From: Chromatiales bacterium
GTDB taxonomy: Bacteria; Pseudomonadota; Gammaproteobacteria; Chromatiales; Chromatiaceae
Reading direction: 5' to 3'
Length of the DNA: 9,203 nt
Assembly (NCBI GenBank): GCA_024639625.1
Contig: JAHEIA010000082.1
Location: 1-9,203, forward strand
Positions 6,717 through 9,203 of the stretch are shown piece by piece. A program made the position numbers and the translations under genes. How positions within the stretch are numbered: the stretch's first letter is position 1; each line of letters opens with the position of its first letter. Under the pieces are notes generated by a model. That model worked only from the letters and a program-made list of their open reading frames with translations. It was not told where the DNA came from and ran no database searches.

Positions 6717-8012
6717 ATGCAAGTTTCGATTGAATCAGGTGAGGGTCTGGAGCGCCGTATGACCGTGGAACTGCCCGCCGAAAAGGTGGATGGGGAAGTC
6801 GACAGGCGGCTCAAGGAATTATCGCGTAAGGTCAAGCTGCACGGATTTCGCCCGGGCAAGGTTCCCTTGACCGTCGTCCGGCAGAGGTTCGCCGGCAACG
6901 TCCGCGGCGAGGTGTTCGGTGAGATGGTTCAGTCGAGTTTCTTCGAGGCGGTGGCTCAGGAGAATCTCAAACCGGCAGGAGAACCGAAGATCGAGGCCAA
7001 GCGGGACGGCGGGCAGGGTTACCGGTACACCGCGATATTCGAAGTACTGCCCGAGATCGCACTGGCAGCCATGGAGCGCCTCTCGATTCAGAGACCCAGT
7101 GCGGAGATCAAGGACGCCGACGTTGCTAAAATGGTCGATAAGTTGCGTAGGCAGCGTACCACTTGGAATCCTGTGGGGCGAGGTGCTCAAGCCGAGGATC
7201 TGGTCAAAATCAGTTTCAAGGGCAGCATCGATGGGGAGCCTTTCGACGGTGGTGAAGCGGAGGATGTGCCGCTAGTCATCGGTTCGAAGCGGATGATCGA
7301 CGGTTTCGAGGCTGGACTGATCGGTGCTGTTGTCGGGGACGAACGGACTCTCGATCTGCAATTCCCAGAAGATTACCGGGTGGAAAAGCTGGCCGGTAAA
7401 CCGGTACGCTTCGAAGTGTCGGTGTCCAGCGTGGAGGAGCCGGTTCTTCCCGAGGTGGACGAAGAGTTTCTGCGCAGCCTCGGCATCACGGAGGGGGGGG
7501 TTGATGCCCTGCAGAAGGACGTGCGGCAGAACATGGAGCGGGAACTGGAGCAGAAGACCCGCGCCTTGCTCAAAGACCGGGTGATGGATGCGCTGCTGGA
7601 GGCCCATTCCATTGACGTACCGAAGGTGATGGTGGATCAGGAATCGAGGCGGCTGCAGGAGCAGGCGCGCAACGAAGTAAAAGCCTCCGGTGGGGTGGGT
7701 AAGTTCGAATTGCCCCTGGAACTGTTCGCGGAGCAAGCCAAGCGGCGCGTAGCGTTGGGCCTGTTGATCTCTGAGGTGGTCAAGCAAAACGGCATCGATG
7801 TGGATCCGCAGAGGGTTCGCCGGACGATCGAAGAATTCGCCAGCAGTTACGAGCAGCCGGAGGACGTTGTGAAGTGGTATTACAACGATCGGGAACAGCT
7901 GGCAGCTGTCGAATCGGTAGTGCTCGAGGATCAGGTTGTCGACTGGGTGTTGCAGCAGGCGGCCGTCGAGGAACAGCCCGCGGAGTTTGACGAGCTGATG
8001 GAGACCCGTTGA
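6717..8012 (+). CDS. tig: Trigger factor, ribosome-bound chaperone and prolyl isomerase
   Basis: Trigger factor docks at the ribosomal exit tunnel (protein L23) and shields and folds nascent chains. ATG at 6717 gives 431 residues, against 432 in E. coli. The frame is open further upstream into the tRNA gene, but that extension is not plausible protein, and GAGAGG precedes this ATG. The N-terminal ribosome-binding domain carries the signature GFRPGKVP at 43-50, the same place as in E. coli. The FKBP-like PPIase domain spans about 155-240 (DLVKISFKGSIDGEPFDGG, VPLVIGSKRMIDGFEAGLIG). The helical C-terminal substrate cradle runs from about 250 to the end. An eight-G run at 7493-7500 (residues 259-262) lies at the PPIase/C-domain junction with the frame intact. 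The gene is 42 bases before clpP, the usual tig-clpP-clpX order. Confidence 0.97.
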   Translation: MQVSIESGEGLERRMTVELPAEKVDGEVDRRLKELSRKVKLHGFRPGKVPLTVVRQRFAGNVRGEVFGEMVQSSFFEAVAQENLKPAGEPKIEAKRDGGQGYRYTAIFEVLPEIALAAMERLSIQRPSAEIKDADVAKMVDKLRRQRTTWNPVGRGAQAEDLVKISFKGSIDGEPFDGGEAEDVPLVIGSKRMIDGFEAGLIGAVVGDERTLDLQFPEDYRVEKLAGKPVRFEVSVSSVEEPVLPEVDEEFLRSLGITEGGVDALQKDVRQNMERELEQKTRALLKDRVMDALLEAHSIDVPKVMVDQESRRLQEQARNEVKASGGVGKFELPLELFAEQAKRRVALGLLISEVVKQNGIDVDPQRVRRTIEEFASSYEQPEDVVKWYYNDREQLAAVESVVLEDQVVDWVLQQAAVEEQPAEFDELMETR

Positions 8013-8054
8013 GGCGGGCGAGTCAACCTTTTACGGCACAGTGCAAGAGAAACT

Positions 8055-8684
8055 ATGAATCAATCTGAAGTGCAGAATCTCGGTTTGGTGCCGATCGTCG
8101 TGGAGCAGACTTCACGCGGCGAGCGGTCTTTCGACATCTATTCTCGACTGTTGAAGGAGCGCGTGATCTTTTTGGTCGGCCCGGTTGACGACCATACAGC
8201 GAACCTGGTGGTTGCCCAGATGTTGTTCCTGGAATCGGAGAATCCAGATAAGGATATCCATCTGTACATCAACTCGCCGGGAGGATCGGTAACCGCGGGC
8301 CTCGCCATCTATGACACGATGCAGTTCATCCGGCCACCGGTGAGCACCATGTGCATCGGACAGGCCGCCAGCATGGGGGCCTTGCTTTTGGCCGCGGGGG
8401 AGCACGGAAAGCGCTACTGTCTGCCCCATACCAGGTTGATGATCCACCAGCCGTTGGGCGGATTCCAGGGCCAAGCGACCGATATCGAGATCCATGCGCG
8501 AGAAATCCTGCTGCTGCGCGACAGGCTGAATCACATCCTCGCCAAGCACACCGGACAGCCGCTGGAGACGATCCGGGCGGATACCGAGAGGGACAACTTC
8601 ATGGGCGGCGAAGACTCTGTTGCCTACGGGCTGGTAGATCGGGTACTGACCGATCGGGCCAGCCTTGGCGAGGTGGCTGGATAG
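8055..8684 (+). CDS. clpP: ATP-dependent Clp protease proteolytic subunit ClpP
   Basis: Serine peptidase that forms a barrel of two heptameric rings and degrades proteins unfolded and delivered by ClpX or ClpA. It has 209 residues (E. coli 207). The catalytic triad is complete: Ser106 in [12 protein letters not shown], His131 in [10 protein letters not shown] and Asp180 in TERDNF. The blocks [26 protein letters not shown] and [14 protein letters not shown] are near-identical to the E. coli protein. The first ten or so residues ([10 protein letters not shown]) lie before the conserved LVPIV and probably form the removable propeptide, shorter than the 14 residues of E. coli. The ribosome site is weak (AGAGA at 8046-8050). 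No sigma-32 heat-shock promoter is evident in the 42-base gap after tig, so read-through from upstream is likely. Confidence 0.98.
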   Translation: MNQSEVQNLGLVPIVVEQTSRGERSFDIYSRLLKERVIFLVGPVDDHTANLVVAQMLFLESENPDKDIHLYINSPGGSVTAGLAIYDTMQFIRPPVSTMCIGQAASMGALLLAAGEHGKRYCLPHTRLMIHQPLGGFQGQATDIEIHAREILLLRDRLNHILAKHTGQPLETIRADTERDNFMGGEDSVAYGLVDRVLTDRASLGEVAG

Positions 8685-8692
8685 ACGGTTTT

Positions 8693-8706
8693 CTGCGCCG
8701 GCGCAG
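8693..8706. repeat. Perfect 14-bp palindrome after clpP
   Basis: CTGCGCCGGCGCAG is its own reverse complement and lies 8 bases after the clpP stop. As RNA it could fold into a short GC hairpin with a CCGG loop. No T-run follows. It may be a 3' stabilising structure or simply a GC-rich coincidence. The remainder of the 159-base clpP-clpX gap shows no convincing promoter; TTTACA at 8761-8766 resembles a -35, but no -10 follows at the right distance. Confidence 0.4.
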
Positions 8707-8843
8707 GTGGGTGCGGGGGAGATCGGGGGTCGAGTGGCCTTGCCATTTGGTACTAGATGGTTTACATCAGGTGGTGAGATCCTCAAGAAGTTCCGGGTAG
8801 GCTTTAGGTCAGGAGCCCCAAGGCGAGGCGGAGAATACGCATC

Positions 8844-9203
8844 ATGAGTCAGGATAATCGTGGCAGAGGTGACGACGGTAAGCTGTTGTACTGCTCCTTT
8901 TGCGGCAAGAGCCAGCATGAGGTGAGGAAACTCATCGCCGGGCCGTCGGTGTTCATCTGCGACGAATGCGTAGAGCTGTGCAACGACATTATCCGCGAGG
9001 AGATGCAGGAGAGTGTCGGTAAGGAAACCAGCAAGCTGCCGAAACCCCAAGAGATCAAGACCACGCTGGATCAGTATGTAATCGGCCAGGATCGGGCGAA
9101 AAAGGTATTGTCCGTAGCGGTTTACAACCACTACAAGCGGTTGGAAGTACGTGGTCAAAAAGATGAGGTGGAGATTGCTAAAAGCAATATCCTCCTCATC
9201 GGC
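8844..9203 (+). CDS. clpX: ClpX unfoldase, N-terminal part (3' end outside window)
   Basis: AAA+ ATPase that recognises tagged or unfoldable substrates and threads them into ClpP. ATG at 8844 opens a frame of 120 codons that runs off the window without a stop. GGAG at 8830-8833 lies 10 bases upstream. The N-terminal zinc-binding dimerisation domain is complete: [20 protein letters not shown] and [10 protein letters not shown] supply the four ligand cysteines at 17, 20, 39 and 42. A linker follows, then the start of the AAA+ module ([20 protein letters not shown], then YKRL). The last residues (SNILLIG) are just short of the Walker A motif expected next. Full ClpX is about 420 residues, so roughly 300 lie outside. 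It stands 159 bases after clpP in the same direction. Confidence 0.97.
   Translation, partial: MSQDNRGRGDDGKLLYCSFCGKSQHEVRKLIAGPSVFICDECVELCNDIIREEMQESVGKETSKLPKPQEIKTTLDQYVIGQDRAKKVLSVAVYNHYKRLEVRGQKDEVEIAKSNILLIG

Noticed and set aside
8008..8032. Possible terminator after tig: GTTGA and TCAAC arms followed by CTTTT
   Set aside because: The stem has only 5 AT-containing pairs and overlaps the tig stop codon; it is too weak to call a terminator in this GC-rich context.
8112..9158. Long minus-strand open frame (348 codons) opposite clpP and clpX
   Set aside because: It lies antisense to two genes with complete motifs, has no recognisable domains, and is expected in GC-rich DNA as a shadow of the coding strand.

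Overview
The window is a compact, GC-rich piece of bacterial chromosome, almost certainly from a gammaproteobacterium. IscR, PrmB, HemN, ClpP and the start of ClpX read like their Escherichia coli counterparts, with the key residues at nearly the same numbers. The LpxL-type lipid A acyltransferase implies a Gram-negative outer membrane. The exact lineage cannot be fixed by eye; a Chromatiales-like organism is a guess from general similarity. I see no mobile element, phage gene, CRISPR array, toxin-antitoxin pair or defence island.

Layout. Bases 1-360 hold the 3' three-quarters of iscR (+), the iron-sulfur cluster sensing repressor. It is not followed by iscS. After 37 bases it converges on a long minus-strand gene (398-2371) for a membrane-bound GAF/HisKA sensor kinase with no response regulator nearby. 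The kinase has a readable minus-strand promoter, which together with a Shine-Dalgarno site supports a TTG start at 2371. A 333-base divergent spacer (2372-2704) separates it from a plus-strand run: prmB (methyltransferase for ribosomal protein L3), a 107-residue uncharacterised protein, hemN (oxygen-independent coproporphyrinogen III oxidase) and an lpxL-like acyltransferase. prmB and the small gene are 3 bases apart; the other gaps are 33 and 60 bases, and both contain a short hairpin.

Next come a clear extended -10 promoter and a complete tRNA-Leu(UAG), then tig (trigger factor), clpP and the beginning of clpX, which is cut by the window edge. This is the widely conserved proteobacterial protein-folding and ATP-dependent proteolysis cluster: trigger factor receives nascent chains at the ribosome, and ClpX unfolds substrates and feeds them to the ClpP peptidase.

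Overall this is mostly ordinary core genome, and I found no convincing undescribed system. The points worth a second look are the iscR gene without its usual isc partners, the orphan kinase with an altered ATP-binding G1 box, the small acidic protein coupled to prmB, the hairpins at gene boundaries, and an eight-G run inside tig.
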